A DNA stretch of 64,000 nucleotides. Source: Rathayibacter sp. VKM Ac-2856 (GTDB lineage: Bacteria > Actinomycetota > Actinomycetes > Actinomycetales > Microbacteriaceae). The notes under the pieces were generated by a model that worked only from the letters and a program-made list of their open reading frames with translations, searched no databases and had not been told where the DNA came from. Where the stretch lies: the NCBI RefSeq assembly GCF_013205055.1, contig NZ_JABMLF010000004.1, positions 186,001 to 250,000 of the forward strand, given 5' to 3'. A program made the position numbers and the translations under genes. Positions 52,408 to 61,446 of this stretch are shown here, piece after piece. The first letter of the stretch is position 1; each line of letters starts with the position of its first letter.

Positions 52408-53280
52408 TCAGCCGATCGCCGCCAGCCGCCCCACGACGCCCTCGCCCAGCCGCGCGACGTACCCCTCCGGGTCCGGCCCCTGCGGCGCGAGCTCGACCAG
52501 CGAGATCCCGAGCGCCGCGTACTCCTCCATCGCCCGCACGAACCCGTCCGGATCCCCGATCGGATCGCCGCCCCCGATGATCGTCTTCGTGATCGCGTCG
52601 TAGTCGCGCCCGAGATCGTCGCAGTGCCGTCGCAGCACGTCGAGCTTGTGCGCGACCCCCTCCGCCCCGATCGCGAACAGGTTGCACGCGTCGCCGTACT
52701 CCGCGACCAGCCGCAGCGTCTTCTTCTCCCCGCTCCCGCCGATCAGGATCGGCGGCCCCGGCCGCTGGATCGGCTCCGGGTGGTTCAGAGTCTCGGCGAG
52801 CTGGAAGTGCGTCCCCGAGTACGGCCCGTCGTCCTCGCTCCACATCTGCCTGCAGATCTGCAGCGTCTCCTCGAGCCGCTCGAACCGCTCCTTCAGCGCC
52901 GGGTACGGCACACCGAGCCCGAGGTGCTCCCGCTCGTACCAGGCCGCGCCGATGCCGAGCATCGCCCGCCCGCCCGACAGCACGTCGAGCGTCGTCACGA
53001 TCTTCGCCAGCAGCCCCGGATGCCGGTACGTCACCCCGGTCACCAGCAGCCCCAGCCGCAGCCGCTCCGTCCGCCCCGCGACGAACCCGAGCGAGGTGTA
53101 CCCCTCGAGCATCGGATCCTCGCTCGTCGCGAACTGCTCCATCTGGAAGTAGTGGTCCATCAGCGTGAACCACTCGCAGCCGACGTCCTCCGCCGTCCGC
53201 GCCGTCGCCCCGAGGATCGGCGCGATCCCGGCACTTCCCCCCGGCAGCGTGAAGTTCATGAAGTGGATGCCGACCTGCAT
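52408..53280 (-). CDS. LLM-class F420-dependent oxidoreductase
   Basis: 290-residue luciferase-fold oxidoreductase. Features: GIHFMNFTLPGG start, FTLMDHYFQM near 40, GLLVTGVTYRHPGLLAKIVTTLDVLSGGRAMLGIGAAWYEREH near 78-120 and PPILIGGSGEKKTLRLVAEYGDACN near 175-200, a pattern shared by F420-using members. Start is ATG at 53280 with AGGAGC before it; a longer frame to 53319 lacks a ribosome site. Substrate unknown. Confidence 0.85.
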   Translation of the reverse strand: MQVGIHFMNFTLPGGSAGIAPILGATARTAEDVGCEWFTLMDHYFQMEQFATSEDPMLEGYTSLGFVAGRTERLRLGLLVTGVTYRHPGLLAKIVTTLDVLSGGRAMLGIGAAWYEREHLGLGVPYPALKERFERLEETLQICRQMWSEDDGPYSGTHFQLAETLNHPEPIQRPGPPILIGGSGEKKTLRLVAEYGDACNLFAIGAEGVAHKLDVLRRHCDDLGRDYDAITKTIIGGGDPIGDPDGFVRAMEEYAALGISLVELAPQGPDPEGYVARLGEGVVGRLAAIG

Positions 53281-53593
53281 GCGCGTGCTCCTGACGTCAG
53301 TGTCCCCCGAGCCTGTCACGCAGGGCCGCCCCGGTCACGTGCCCCCAGCGCATTCGCCGCGCACACGGATCCGCCACTCCACCCCTCGGTGCCCATAAAA
53401 AAGGCCCCTCCCATGTGAGCATCGCGGAGAGGCTTGGGAGGGGGTCGATTGCTTCCAAGTTAGCAGCTGCTTGCGCGGCATCCGCGGTTGGAGCGATACC
53501 GGCGCGAAGCGTCGAGCCGGTGGCGTCCGCCACCGCTCCGGACAGCGCCCGGCCGCACACCGCGGCGGAGCAGGGCGCGCCCCGGAGGAGTCG
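53281..53593. other. Gap between oxidoreductase and S4 protein genes
   Basis: Apart from the terminator at 53397-53443 I see no gene. The 150 bases between terminator and the S4 gene may be the 3' untranslated end of the replication/translation operon. Confidence 0.5.
53397..53443 (-). terminator. Rho-independent terminator of the dnaB-side operon
   Basis: On the minus strand CCCCTCCC pairs with GGGAGGGG across a 23-base loop and is followed by CC and six T. It stands downstream of the S4 gene. Confidence 0.8.
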
Positions 53594-53821
53594 TCAGGCG
53601 CCGACGCGGAACCGGCGCCCGCCGAACTCCACGACGTCGCCGACCACGAGCTGCCGCCCGCGACGGCGGTCCACCTCGCCGTTGACGCTGACGAAGCCCT
53701 CCGCGACGGCCTCCTTCACCTCGCCCCCGGAGTCGAGAATCCCCGCGAACTTCAGGAACTGCCCGAGCCGGATGCTCTCCCCGTCCAGCGGGACGTCCTC
53801 GACCGGATCCTGCGCAGCCAC
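53594..53821 (-). CDS. S4-domain RNA-binding protein
   Basis: 75-residue protein, nearly all one S4 RNA-binding fold: IRLGQFLKFAGILDSGGEVKEAVAEGFVSVNGEVDRRRGRQLVVGDVVEF. It resembles the YaaA/YbcJ (RlbA-like) group, which binds ribosomal RNA. GTG start five bases behind the dnaB stop. Likely co-transcribed with dnaB. Confidence 0.85.
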   Translation of the reverse strand: MAAQDPVEDVPLDGESIRLGQFLKFAGILDSGGEVKEAVAEGFVSVNGEVDRRRGRQLVVGDVVEFGGRRFRVGA

Positions 53822-53826
53822 GAGCG

Positions 53827-55221
53827 TCAGACCGCCGGGATGTCCGCGAAGCGGGAGAAGTGGCCGTGGAAGCCGACGGTGACGGTGCGGGTCGGGCCGT
53901 TGCGGTGCTTGGCGACGATGAGGTCGGCCTCGCCCGCGCGCGGGTTGTCCTTCTCGTAGGCGCTCTCGCGGTGCAGGAGGATCACCATGTCGGCGTCCTG
54001 CTCGATCGAGCCGGACTCGCGGAGGTCGGAGATGGCGGGCAGCTTGTCGGCGCGCTGCTCCGGGCCACGGTTCAGCTGCGAGAGCGCGATGACCGGCACC
54101 TGCAGCTCCTTCGCGAGCAGCTTGAGCGCGCGGGAGAACTCGGAGACCTCCTGCTGGCGGCTCTCGACCTTCTTGCCCGAGGTCATCAGCTGGAGGTAGT
54201 CGATGACGACCATCTTCAGCCCGATGCGCTGCTTGAGCCGGCGGCACTTCGCGCGGATCTCGACGAGCGTGAGGTTCGGCGAGTCGTCGATGTAGAGCGG
54301 GGCGTCGTTGATGCGGCCGCGGGTGGAGGCGATGGTCGTCCAGTCGCGCTGGTCGACCGTGCCCTTGCGCATGTGCTGCAGCGGCACCGACGCCTCGGCG
54401 GAGAGCAGGCGCATCGCGATCTCGCTGCGCCCCATCTCGAGCGAGAAGAAGATCGTGGCCATGTTGTGCTTGATCGCGGCGGCCCGGGCGAAGTCGAGCG
54501 CGAGCGTCGACTTTCCGAGCGCCGGTCGCGCGGCGACGATGATCATCTGGCCGGGATGGAAGCCGTTGGTGAGATCGTCCAGGTCGGCGAAGCCGGTCGG
54601 CACGCCCGTGAAGGCGCCGTCCTTGTGCGCGGCCGCCTCGATCTCGTCGATCGCCACGGTGACCGCGTCGGTCAGCGGGACGTAGTCCTCCGCCGTCTCG
54701 GACCCGGTGACGTTGTAGATCTCGGCCTGCGCGGTGTTCACGAGGTCGAGCACCTCGCCCTCACCCTGGTAGCCCATCTGCGCGATGCGGGTGCCCGCCT
54801 CGACCAGGCGGCGCAGCAGCGCGCGCTCGGCGACGATGGACGCGTAGTAGCCCGCGTTCGCCGCGGTCGGCACCATCGCGGTGAGCGAGTGCAGGTAGTC
54901 GGCGCCGCCGGCGCGCTGCAGCTCGCCCTGCTTGGTCAGCTCGTCGGTGACGGCGATGACGTCGGTCGGCTCGCCGTGCGAGTAGAGCGCCAGGATCGCC
55001 TCGAAGACGATCTCGTGCTTGGGGATGTAGAAGTCGGTCGCCTTGACGCTCTCGACCACGTCGGCGACGGCGTCCTTCGACAGCAGCATGCCGCCGAGGG
55101 CCGACTGCTCCGCGAGGAGGTCATGCGGGGGCGTGCGGTCACTGCTGCGCGGAGCGTCTCCGCGGGAGTCCCGCCCGTCTCGTCCGTCCGAGCCGGGAAC
55201 CGCCAGGTGCGCGATCGTCAT
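53827..55221 (-). CDS. dnaB: Replicative DNA helicase DnaB
   Basis: 464-residue hexameric helicase that opens the fork and binds primase. N-terminal domain about 25-130 (PHDLLAEQSALGGMLLS), linker, RecA-like ATPase with Walker A ARPALGKST near 240, Walker B MVVIDYLQLM near 340 and the arginine finger region DLRESGSIEQDAD. No intein. ATG at 55221 follows GGAGGAGGCGAAGG; a frame extending to 55266 is possible but lacks support. Confidence 0.96.
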   Translation of the reverse strand: MTIAHLAVPGSDGRDGRDSRGDAPRSSDRTPPHDLLAEQSALGGMLLSKDAVADVVESVKATDFYIPKHEIVFEAILALYSHGEPTDVIAVTDELTKQGELQRAGGADYLHSLTAMVPTAANAGYYASIVAERALLRRLVEAGTRIAQMGYQGEGEVLDLVNTAQAEIYNVTGSETAEDYVPLTDAVTVAIDEIEAAAHKDGAFTGVPTGFADLDDLTNGFHPGQMIIVAARPALGKSTLALDFARAAAIKHNMATIFFSLEMGRSEIAMRLLSAEASVPLQHMRKGTVDQRDWTTIASTRGRINDAPLYIDDSPNLTLVEIRAKCRRLKQRIGLKMVVIDYLQLMTSGKKVESRQQEVSEFSRALKLLAKELQVPVIALSQLNRGPEQRADKLPAISDLRESGSIEQDADMVILLHRESAYEKDNPRAGEADLIVAKHRNGPTRTVTVGFHGHFSRFADIPAV

Positions 55222-55405
55222 GCCTTCGCCTCCTCCTGTCGGGTGCCTCGCGGAACGGGTGGCCACGCGGCTCGGCCGCCTGTCGCGAGTGCCGGATCCA
55301 GGTCTACTCCCGACCTCCGACAGCGGGCGCCCGGCGCCCGCCCCGCTCCCCTCGCGGGGCGCTGCGCCACACTACGGACCCGCCGCCCACAGGGTCAAAC
55401 CACCC

Positions 55406-55617
55406 TGTGGAGAGAACTGTGGAGAATCGGCGGGAAACGCCGCGCCCACTGTGGGCAACGTGTGGACAACCCTGTGGGAACTGCACTGTCGGATAAGTTT
55501 TTTCACCGCGCTGACCTGGCCTTTCCCGCTTTCCACAGGTGTGTGGGGAAAAGAGTCTCCAGACCACATTGAAGGTTGCCCGCCCGCGAGGGTGTATGTG
55601 GATGGAGCTGTGGACAA
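55406..55617. other. Cluster of DnaA-box-like 9-mers
   Basis: TGTGGACAA (complement TTGTCCACA, the actinobacterial DnaA-box consensus) occurs exactly at 55461 and 55609. Related 9-mers are at 55406 TGTGGAGAG, 55418 TGTGGAGAA, 55450 TGTGGGCAA, 55473 TGTGGGAAC, 55542 TGTGGGGAA and 55597 TGTGGATGG, plus TTTCCACAG near 55530. The stretch is lower in GC than its flanks and includes GGATAAGTTTTTT. It lies between dnaB and rplI. Confidence 0.65.
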
Positions 55618-55626
55618 CGGGAACGA

Positions 55627-55674
55627 CGAAGGGCGGTGCGGCGGGACCCTGGAGTCCCGTCGCACCGCCCTTCG
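55627..55674 (-). terminator. Hairpin behind rplI
   Basis: CGAAGGGCGGTGCGGCGGGA and its complement form a 21-pair stem with one mismatch and a 6-base loop. It lies 17 bases behind the rplI stop, ends the ribosomal-protein operon and separates it from dnaB. Confidence 0.85.
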
Positions 55675-55690
55675 CGGCGTTCTCGCGGCC

Positions 55691-56143
55691 TTACTTGGCC
55701 GCGACCACCTGCAGCTTCACGGTGGCCTGGATGTCGTCGCGCAGACGCACCACGGCCTCGTGCTCGCCGACGTTCTTGATCGCGTTCGAGATCACGATCT
55801 TGCGCTTGTCGAGCTCGCCGTAGCCGGCCGCCGCCACCGCGGTCGCGATGTCGGAGGTCTTGACGGAGCCGAAGAGGCGTCCGTCCTTCCCGGCCTTGAC
55901 GGTCAGCTTCACGCGGTTGGCCTCGAGGACCTGCTTCGTGTGCTGAGCCTCTTCGATGGTCTTGTGCTCACGAGCGGCTCGCGCCGACTTGATCTGCTCG
56001 ACCTGCTTCTCGCCACCTCGGGTCCACGCGACGCCGAAGCCCTGCGGGATGAGGTAGTTGCGGGCGAACCCGTTCTTGACGTCGACGACGTCGCCGGCGG
56101 AGCCGAGACCGTCGACCTCGTGGGTCAGGATGACCTTTGACAT
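55691..56143 (-). CDS. rplI: 50S ribosomal protein L9
   Basis: 150 residues, full length. N-terminal domain [35 protein letters not shown], long connecting helix, C-terminal domain with [13 protein letters not shown]. Binds 23S rRNA and helps keep the reading frame. Last gene of rpsF-ssb-rpsR-rplI. Confidence 0.98.
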   Translation of the reverse strand: MSKVILTHEVDGLGSAGDVVDVKNGFARNYLIPQGFGVAWTRGGEKQVEQIKSARAAREHKTIEEAQHTKQVLEANRVKLTVKAGKDGRLFGSVKTSDIATAVAAAGYGELDKRKIVISNAIKNVGEHEAVVRLRDDIQATVKLQVVAAK

Positions 56144-56151
56144 GCCGTTAC

Positions 56152-56412
56152 CTACCTTCCGCTGCCGGCGTAGGGCAGGAGCGCCATCTCGCGGGCGTTC
56201 TTGACGGCGCGGGCGATGAGGCGCTGCTCCTGGACGGAGACGCCGGTGATGCGACGGGCGCGGATCTTCCCGCGCTCCGAGATGAACTTGCGAAGCGTCG
56301 GGACGTCCTTGTAGTCGATGACGCCGACGCGGACCGACTTCGCGGGGGCCGCGTTCTTCGCGCCCTTGCCGCGGATCGGCTTGCGGCGATCGCCGCTGCT
56401 CTTTCCAGCCAT
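56152..56412 (-). CDS. rpsR: 30S ribosomal protein S18, cysteine-free form
   Basis: 86 residues with the invariant core [17 protein letters not shown] and [13 protein letters not shown]. It has no cysteine at all, so it belongs to the zinc-independent type. Eight bases separate it from rplI. Confidence 0.97.
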   Translation of the reverse strand: MAGKSSGDRRKPIRGKGAKNAAPAKSVRVGVIDYKDVPTLRKFISERGKIRARRITGVSVQEQRLIARAVKNAREMALLPYAGSGR

Positions 56413-56504
56413 AGTGGTTTCCTTAGATTCTGGTTCGCGTCCTCCGGCACCCCTCTCGGGGCGGGGACGCGTGATTCAGGTGAGGGCGCGCTCGAGCCGG
56501 AGGC

Positions 56505-57074
56505 TCAGAACGGCGTCTCGTCGTTGTAGCTGCCCGGCGTGCTCCACACGTCGCCACCGGCCGGAGCGCTGGGCGCCCACGGCTCCTCGGCCTGGCCGCC
56601 ACCGCGGTTGCCGCCGCCGTTGCCGCCGTTGCCGCCGCCGAAGCCGCCCTGGCTCGCGCCCTGACCGCCCTGACCGCCGCCGCCGACCTGACCGCGTCCA
56701 CCGCCGCCACCGGCTGCGCGCGTGACCTGTGCGGTCGCGTAGCGCAGCGAGGGGCCGATCTCGTCGATCTCGAGCTCGATGCTGGTGCGCTTCTCGCCTT
56801 CCTTCGTCTCGTAGGAGCGCTGCTTCAGGCGGCCGGTCGCGACGACACGGCTTCCCTTGGTCAGCGTCCCCGCGACGTTCTCGGCGAACTCGCGCCAGAC
56901 GGACGCGCGGAGGAACAGCGCTTCGCCGTCCTTCCAGTCGTTCGCCTGACGGTCGAAGGTGCGCGGCGTGGAGGCGATGGTGAAGTTCGCGACCGCGAGC
57001 CCGCCCTGCGTGTAGCGCAGCTCGGGGTCGGCGGTGAGGTTCCCCACCACGGTGATGATCGTCTCGCCGGCCAT
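56505..57074 (-). CDS. ssb: Single-stranded DNA-binding protein
   Basis: 189 residues: OB fold to about residue 115 ([36 protein letters not shown]), a glycine-rich flexible stretch ([17 protein letters not shown]), then the acidic tip NDETPF, a good match to the C-terminal peptide that recruits repair and replication partners. Five bases behind rpsF. Confidence 0.97.
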   Translation of the reverse strand: MAGETIITVVGNLTADPELRYTQGGLAVANFTIASTPRTFDRQANDWKDGEALFLRASVWREFAENVAGTLTKGSRVVATGRLKQRSYETKEGEKRTSIELEIDEIGPSLRYATAQVTRAAGGGGGRGQVGGGGQGGQGASQGGFGGGNGGNGGGNRGGGQAEEPWAPSAPAGGDVWSTPGSYNDETPF

Positions 57075-57079
57075 GAGCG

Positions 57080-57457
57080 CTACGCCTTGGGAGCGGCCGG
57101 AGCCTTGGCAGCCTTGCGGGCGGCCTTCTCGTCGGCGAGCTTCTTGGCGGCGGCGACCTGGGCGATGCCCTCTTCGGCGCGGAGCACCTTGGTGCGCATG
57201 ACGGCCTCCGACAGCTTCAGCTGACGGTCGAGCTCGTTCGCAGCGGCCGAGGTCGACGTGAAGTCGACGATGGCGTAGATGCCCTCGGACTTCTTGTTGA
57301 TCTCGTACGCCAGACGACGGCGGCCCCAGACGTCGACCTTGTCGATGGTTCCACCATCGGTGCGGATGACGTTGAGGAACTTGTCGAGACTCGGAGCGAC
57401 GGTGCGCTCATCGATCTCGGGATCCAGAATGACCATGAGTTCGTACTGATGCGTCAC
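57080..57457 (-). CDS. rpsF: 30S ribosomal protein S6
   Basis: 125 residues: [18 protein letters not shown] start, [19 protein letters not shown] centre and a lysine/alanine-rich tail. Start is GTG, chosen because AAGGAGGTGGGTTA lies directly before it. First gene of the operon. Confidence 0.97.
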   Translation of the reverse strand: MTHQYELMVILDPEIDERTVAPSLDKFLNVIRTDGGTIDKVDVWGRRRLAYEINKKSEGIYAIVDFTSTSAAANELDRQLKLSEAVMRTKVLRAEEGIAQVAAAKKLADEKAARKAAKAPAAPKA

Positions 57458-57674
57458 TAACCCACCTCCTTCGGACTGAACGGCCACGGTATTTCCGTGA
57501 CAGGAGGGTATGTAGCATCTGCCCACTCCCGCGGACGCGAGTGCGTCTGGTCATGGACAACCTGACGACCCTACCATCCGCGGGCTCTGCGGCCCAGTGC
57601 CGATCCCGCCCGGGGATGATTCGACGCGGTGCCGATCCGGCGGGACCCGAGCGGATCCCGCCGGCGGCGACGCG

Positions 57675-58511
57675 CTACGCCTGGATGAACGCGAGCAGGT
57701 CCGGGTTGATGACGTCGGCGTGGGTGGTCAGCATGCCGTGCGGGTAGCCCGCGTAGATCTTCAGCGTCGAGTCCTGCAGCAGCTCGTGCTGCTTCAGCGC
57801 CGCGTCCTTGTACGGCACCACCTGGTCGTCGTCGCCCTGCAGGACGAGCACCGGCACGGTGATCGCCTTCAGGTCCTCCGTCTGGTCGGTCTCCGAGAAC
57901 GCCTTGATGCCCTCGTAGTGCGCCAGCGCGCTGCCCGTCATCCCCTGGCGCCACCAGTTGTCGACCACCGGCTGCGAGAGCTCCGTGCCGTCGCGGTTGA
58001 AACCGTAGAACGGGCCGGCGGCGACGGCCTGGAAGAACTCGGCGCGGTTCGCGGCGAGCGCCTCGCGGAAGCCGTCGAAGACGGAGATCGGCGTCCCCTC
58101 GGGGTTCGCCTCGGTCTGCACCATCAGCGGCGGCACCGAGGAGACGAGGACGGCCTTCGCGACGCGGCCCTGCGGCTGCCCGTATTGCGCGACGTAGCGC
58201 GCGACCTGGCCGCCGCCCGTGGAGTGGCCGATGTGGACCGCGTCGTGCAGGTCGAGGTGGCGCACCACGGCGTCCACGTCGCTGGCGTAGTGATCCATGT
58301 CGTGCCCGGTGCCGACCTGCTCCGACCGTCCGTGGCCGCGCCGGTCGCTCGCGATCACGCGGTAGCCGTGGGCGTGGAAGAACAGCAGCTGCGCGTCCCA
58401 GTCGTCCGAGGACAGCGGCCAGCCGTGGTGGAAGAAGACGGGCTGCGCGTCCGCGGGGCCCCAGTCCTTGTAGTAGATCTCAACGCCATCGTCCGTGGTG
58501 ATGAACGGCAT
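57675..58511 (-). CDS. Alpha/beta hydrolase (haloperoxidase/perhydrolase-like)
   Basis: 278-residue esterase-type enzyme. Oxyanion HHGWPLSSDDW near 28, nucleophile serine in HIGHSTGGG near 95, acid in GDDDQVVPY and histidine in YPHGMLTTH. Close to the cofactor-free bacterial haloperoxidase group, whose natural substrates are usually esters. It is divergent from the DyP peroxidase gene. Confidence 0.9.
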   Translation of the reverse strand: MPFITTDDGVEIYYKDWGPADAQPVFFHHGWPLSSDDWDAQLLFFHAHGYRVIASDRRGHGRSEQVGTGHDMDHYASDVDAVVRHLDLHDAVHIGHSTGGGQVARYVAQYGQPQGRVAKAVLVSSVPPLMVQTEANPEGTPISVFDGFREALAANRAEFFQAVAAGPFYGFNRDGTELSQPVVDNWWRQGMTGSALAHYEGIKAFSETDQTEDLKAITVPVLVLQGDDDQVVPYKDAALKQHELLQDSTLKIYAGYPHGMLTTHADVINPDLLAFIQA

Positions 58512-58861
58512 GCTCGAACCTCCGTGATCGGGTCGGCCCCGAGCGCGGCCCGAGTCGACGTCAGGTGCTCTCCCCCGGCAGGGGTGAGAAGTGGCTCCAC
58601 GATAGGCGCGGGCCGCCGTGGCACCGCGGGATCGCGCGGATGTTCCGACGTCTGTCGAGACCCTCCCCCGCACCGCTTGAGCGGCTCCCCGATCGCTCGT
58701 ACAGTCCTCGCCAACGCGAGGCCCGTCCGCCGCGCACCGGCCGGTCCGCGCCGGGCGCCGCGGCCGAGCTCGCGGCGGACGCGTCCTCCGCGGCGCAGAT
58801 CGGAGATCCGGATGCCCGTGACGACGACGCCCGCCGGCGCACGAGGAAGGACGGCACCGCG
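58512..58861. other. 350-bp divergent promoter region
   Basis: Apart from the promoter at 58677 and a small hairpin CTCTCCCC/GGGGTGAG (58568-58588), nothing was recognised. No gene fits. Confidence 0.5.
58677..58705 (+). promoter_or_regulatory. Promoter TTGAGC-N17-TACAGT
   Basis: TTGAGC and TACAGT are exactly 17 bases apart, pointing at the DyP peroxidase gene. The implied 5' leader is about 150 bases. Confidence 0.55.
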
Positions 58862-59809
58862 ATGACCCTCGAGGACCGCGTCCCCGCCGAGCCGCAGGCC
58901 GTGATCGCTCCGCTCAGCCGCTCCGCCGTCTTCCTCTCGCTCGACATCGTCGGCGGGCAGGACGCGGCGGACCGGGTCCGGGACGTCGTCGCCGACGTCG
59001 GCGGGCTGATCCGCGCGGTGGGCTTCCGCGATCTCGGCACGCGCCTCTCCTGCCTGATCGGGATCGGCAGCGACGCCTGGGACCGCTTCGGCGACCCGGC
59101 CAGGCCGCAGCAGCTGCACCCCTTCCGCGAGGTCGTCGGAGCGACCCACACCGCGGTCTCGACGCAGACCGACCTCCTCGTCCACATCCGCGCGGAGCGG
59201 GACGACGCCTGCTTCGAGCTCGAGCGGCTCCTGCTCGACGCTCTCGGCGAGGACGTCGTCGTGCGCGACGAGGTGATCGGCTTCCGCTACTTCGACAACC
59301 GCGATCTGCTCGGCTTCGTCGACGGCACCGAGAACCCGACCGGGGCGGCACTGCCGCGCATCGCGCTGATCGGCGCCGAGGACGAGGCCTTCGCCGGCGG
59401 GAGCTACCTGGTCGCGCAGAAGTACCTGCACGATCTGACGGCGTGGCACTCGCTCAGCACGGAGCAGCAGGAGCACATCATCGGCCGCCGCAAGGCCGAC
59501 GCCGTGGAGGGCGCCGACGACCCCGCGCAGCTCTCGCACCGCGGGCTGGCGACCGTCGTCGACGAGGGCGGGACGGAGCACGACATCCTCCGCGACAACA
59601 TGCCCTTCGGCCGGCCCGGCCGCGGCGAGTTCGGCACCTTCTTCCTCGGCCTCGCCGCCGATCTGTCGGTGATCGAGGCGATGCTGACCCGCATGTTCGT
59701 CGGCGTGCCCGCCGGCCGGCACGACCGCCTCCTCGACTTCTCGACCGCGACGACGGGCGGCGTCTACTTCGTGCCGTCCCGCGACGTGCTCGAGGCGCTC
59801 GGCGGCTGA
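58862..59809 (+). CDS. DyP-type haem peroxidase
   Basis: 315-residue dye-decolourising peroxidase without a signal peptide. Family motif GFVDGTENP near residue 157 (distal aspartate), AGGSYLVAQKYLHDL near 180, and the likely haem-binding histidine in LSHRGLATV with downstream arginine in ILRDNMPFG. Uses H2O2 on an unknown substrate. GGAAGGA stands ahead of the ATG at some distance. Confidence 0.92.
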   Translation: MTLEDRVPAEPQAVIAPLSRSAVFLSLDIVGGQDAADRVRDVVADVGGLIRAVGFRDLGTRLSCLIGIGSDAWDRFGDPARPQQLHPFREVVGATHTAVSTQTDLLVHIRAERDDACFELERLLLDALGEDVVVRDEVIGFRYFDNRDLLGFVDGTENPTGAALPRIALIGAEDEAFAGGSYLVAQKYLHDLTAWHSLSTEQQEHIIGRRKADAVEGADDPAQLSHRGLATVVDEGGTEHDILRDNMPFGRPGRGEFGTFFLGLAADLSVIEAMLTRMFVGVPAGRHDRLLDFSTATTGGVYFVPSRDVLEALGG

Positions 59810-59823
59810 CCGGACGGGCGGCG

Positions 59824-60444
59824 GTGGGCACGACGGCCCGGGAGGGCGAGGAGTCGGGGGCGTCCCTCCCCCGCGGGCGAGCGGCGGCCGCGCTGGCGCC
59901 CTGGGCGCGGCGGCCCGCGGTGCTGCTGGACCGGCACCTCACCGTCCTGGCCGCGACCGGGCCCGCCCGCGCGCTCTCGCCCGCCTTCCGCACCGGGACG
60001 AACCTCGCCCGGTACACCTTCCTCGACACCCTCGATCAGCAGGAGTCGCCCTCCTGGCAGGTCGCGGCGGACCAGATCACCGCGATGCTGCGCGACTCGC
60101 TCGACCGGCACGAGGGCGACCGCGGATTCCTGGCCGTGGTGGGCGAGCTGTCCGCCACGAGCTCCGCGTTCGCGCACTCCTGGGCGGGCGGCGCGCGCGC
60201 AGCGACGAGCGGTTCGGTCGATCTGCCCGCCACGGCCGCGGGCCCCCTCCGCCTGCGCTACCGCCTGAGCCGGATTCCGCCGGCGGCGGACGACGACGAC
60301 GAGCGCACCCTGCTCCTGTTCGAGCCGGCCGACGCGACGTCGCGCGAGGCGCTCGAGCGGCTGGCCGCCGACGCTACGCCACGGCCGGCGTCCGATCGTC
60401 CCCGCCGGCCTCCTCCGGACGAGGCAGAGGACGGAGCCCGGTGA
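59824..60444 (+). CDS. Stand-alone MmyB-type ligand-binding domain, no HTH
   Basis: 206-residue protein that matches the C-terminal domain of XRE/MmyB regulators: LLDRHLTVLAATGPARALSPAFRTGTNLARYTFLD, SWQVAADQITAMLRDSLDRHEGDRGFLAVVGELSATSSAFA. The usual N-terminal helix-turn-helix is missing; only about 25 unrelated residues come before. GTG start 15 bases behind the peroxidase stop, without a clear ribosome site. Its 3' end overlaps the convergent full-length MmyB-type gene by 71 bases. Confidence 0.72.
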   Translation: MGTTAREGEESGASLPRGRAAAALAPWARRPAVLLDRHLTVLAATGPARALSPAFRTGTNLARYTFLDTLDQQESPSWQVAADQITAMLRDSLDRHEGDRGFLAVVGELSATSSAFAHSWAGGARAATSGSVDLPATAAGPLRLRYRLSRIPPAADDDDERTLLLFEPADATSREALERLAADATPRPASDRPRRPPPDEAEDGAR

Positions 60445-61258
60445 AGTGGTCGATCGCGGCGGCGGCGGTCGATCCCGGATCGGCGAGGTACGTGACGACG
60501 TAGTGGCCCGGCGCCGTCGAGAGCTCCAGGGTCTGCATGTCGAAGTCCAGCCAGCCGAAGGGGGCGACGTCGAGCCGGAGCGAGCGCCGCGTGAAGGGCC
60601 GGACCTCGTACTCCGCCCAGATCGAGCGGAACGAGCGGTGCCGCATCGAGCACTCCCCGACGATCTCCTGGAGCCGCGGGTCGTCGGGATCGCCGTAGAA
60701 CCGCAGCCCCGCGATCAGATCGCGGTAGACGGCGTCCCACGCCCGCAGCACCTCCGGCGGCTCCTCCTCCTCGAACGCGCGCGCGTGGCCCTCCGCCGCC
60801 GAGAGCAGCATGTTCGTGCCGGGCAGGCCCTTCTCCGGGGCGAGCCGCAGCATGAGGTCGTTCGCCGCCAGGACGTCGAGGTTGCGGTCGAAGGCGAACG
60901 CCGGCGTCATCGGCCAGTGGTTCAGCAGCGATTCCACCTGCGGCGGGTCCGTGCGCGCCGCCGGATCCTGCGGCCGGGGCACGGGCCGGGCCAGCCGGAA
61001 GAGATGGGCGCGCTCGAACTCACCGAGATCCAGCGCGTGGGCGAGGGCGTTGAGCACCTGATCCGACGGCCTGATGTCGTGGCCCTGCTCGACCCGGAGG
61101 TAGTAGTCGCGGCTGATCCTGGCGCGATCCGCGACCTCCTCCCGCCGCAGACCCGGGACCCGCCGCCGGCCGCCGACCGGTGTCAGGCCGACCTGCTCGG
61201 GCCGCAGCGCCGCCCGTCGCGCGCGGAGGAAGTCGGCGAGAGGGCTGCGTTCGCTCAT
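60374..61258 (-). CDS. XRE-family regulator with MmyB-type domain
   Basis: 294 residues: helix-turn-helix about 33-75 (VPGLRREEVADRARISRDYYLRVEQGHD), then the MmyB ligand domain from about 110 (WPMTPAFAFDRNLDVLAANDLMLRL; MRHRSFRSIWAEYEVRPFTRRSLRLDVAPFGWLDFDMQTLELSTAPG). Such proteins commonly control a neighbouring oxidoreductase gene. Convergent with the HTH-less paralogue. Confidence 0.9.
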   Translation of the reverse strand: MSERSPLADFLRARRAALRPEQVGLTPVGGRRRVPGLRREEVADRARISRDYYLRVEQGHDIRPSDQVLNALAHALDLGEFERAHLFRLARPVPRPQDPAARTDPPQVESLLNHWPMTPAFAFDRNLDVLAANDLMLRLAPEKGLPGTNMLLSAAEGHARAFEEEEPPEVLRAWDAVYRDLIAGLRFYGDPDDPRLQEIVGECSMRHRSFRSIWAEYEVRPFTRRSLRLDVAPFGWLDFDMQTLELSTAPGHYVVTYLADPGSTAAAAIDHFTGLRPLPRPEEAGGDDRTPAVA

Positions 61259-61446
61259 CCACGACTCCAGAGCAGACTCTGCCGGACCGAGCGGCAGGCG
61301 GGGGGAAGGGCGATCCGGTGCAGTCGGGACGGTCCGACGAGGACGAATCTAGCGCCCGGAGCGCCGAGCTGTGGAGTACCGAGCTGTCGTGCGCGGATCG
61401 ACGGGCCGCCCTGGTGCCGGACCGCCCCGAGGGACATGCTGGGCGC

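Noticed and set aside
53444-53593. Small RNA of the C-rich actinobacterial type next to the terminator
   Set aside because: There are C-runs and a terminator, but I could not build the two C-loop hairpins expected.
54936-55546. Open frames opposite and upstream of dnaB
   Set aside because: They mirror dnaB or run through the DnaA-box region with low-complexity peptides and no start signals.
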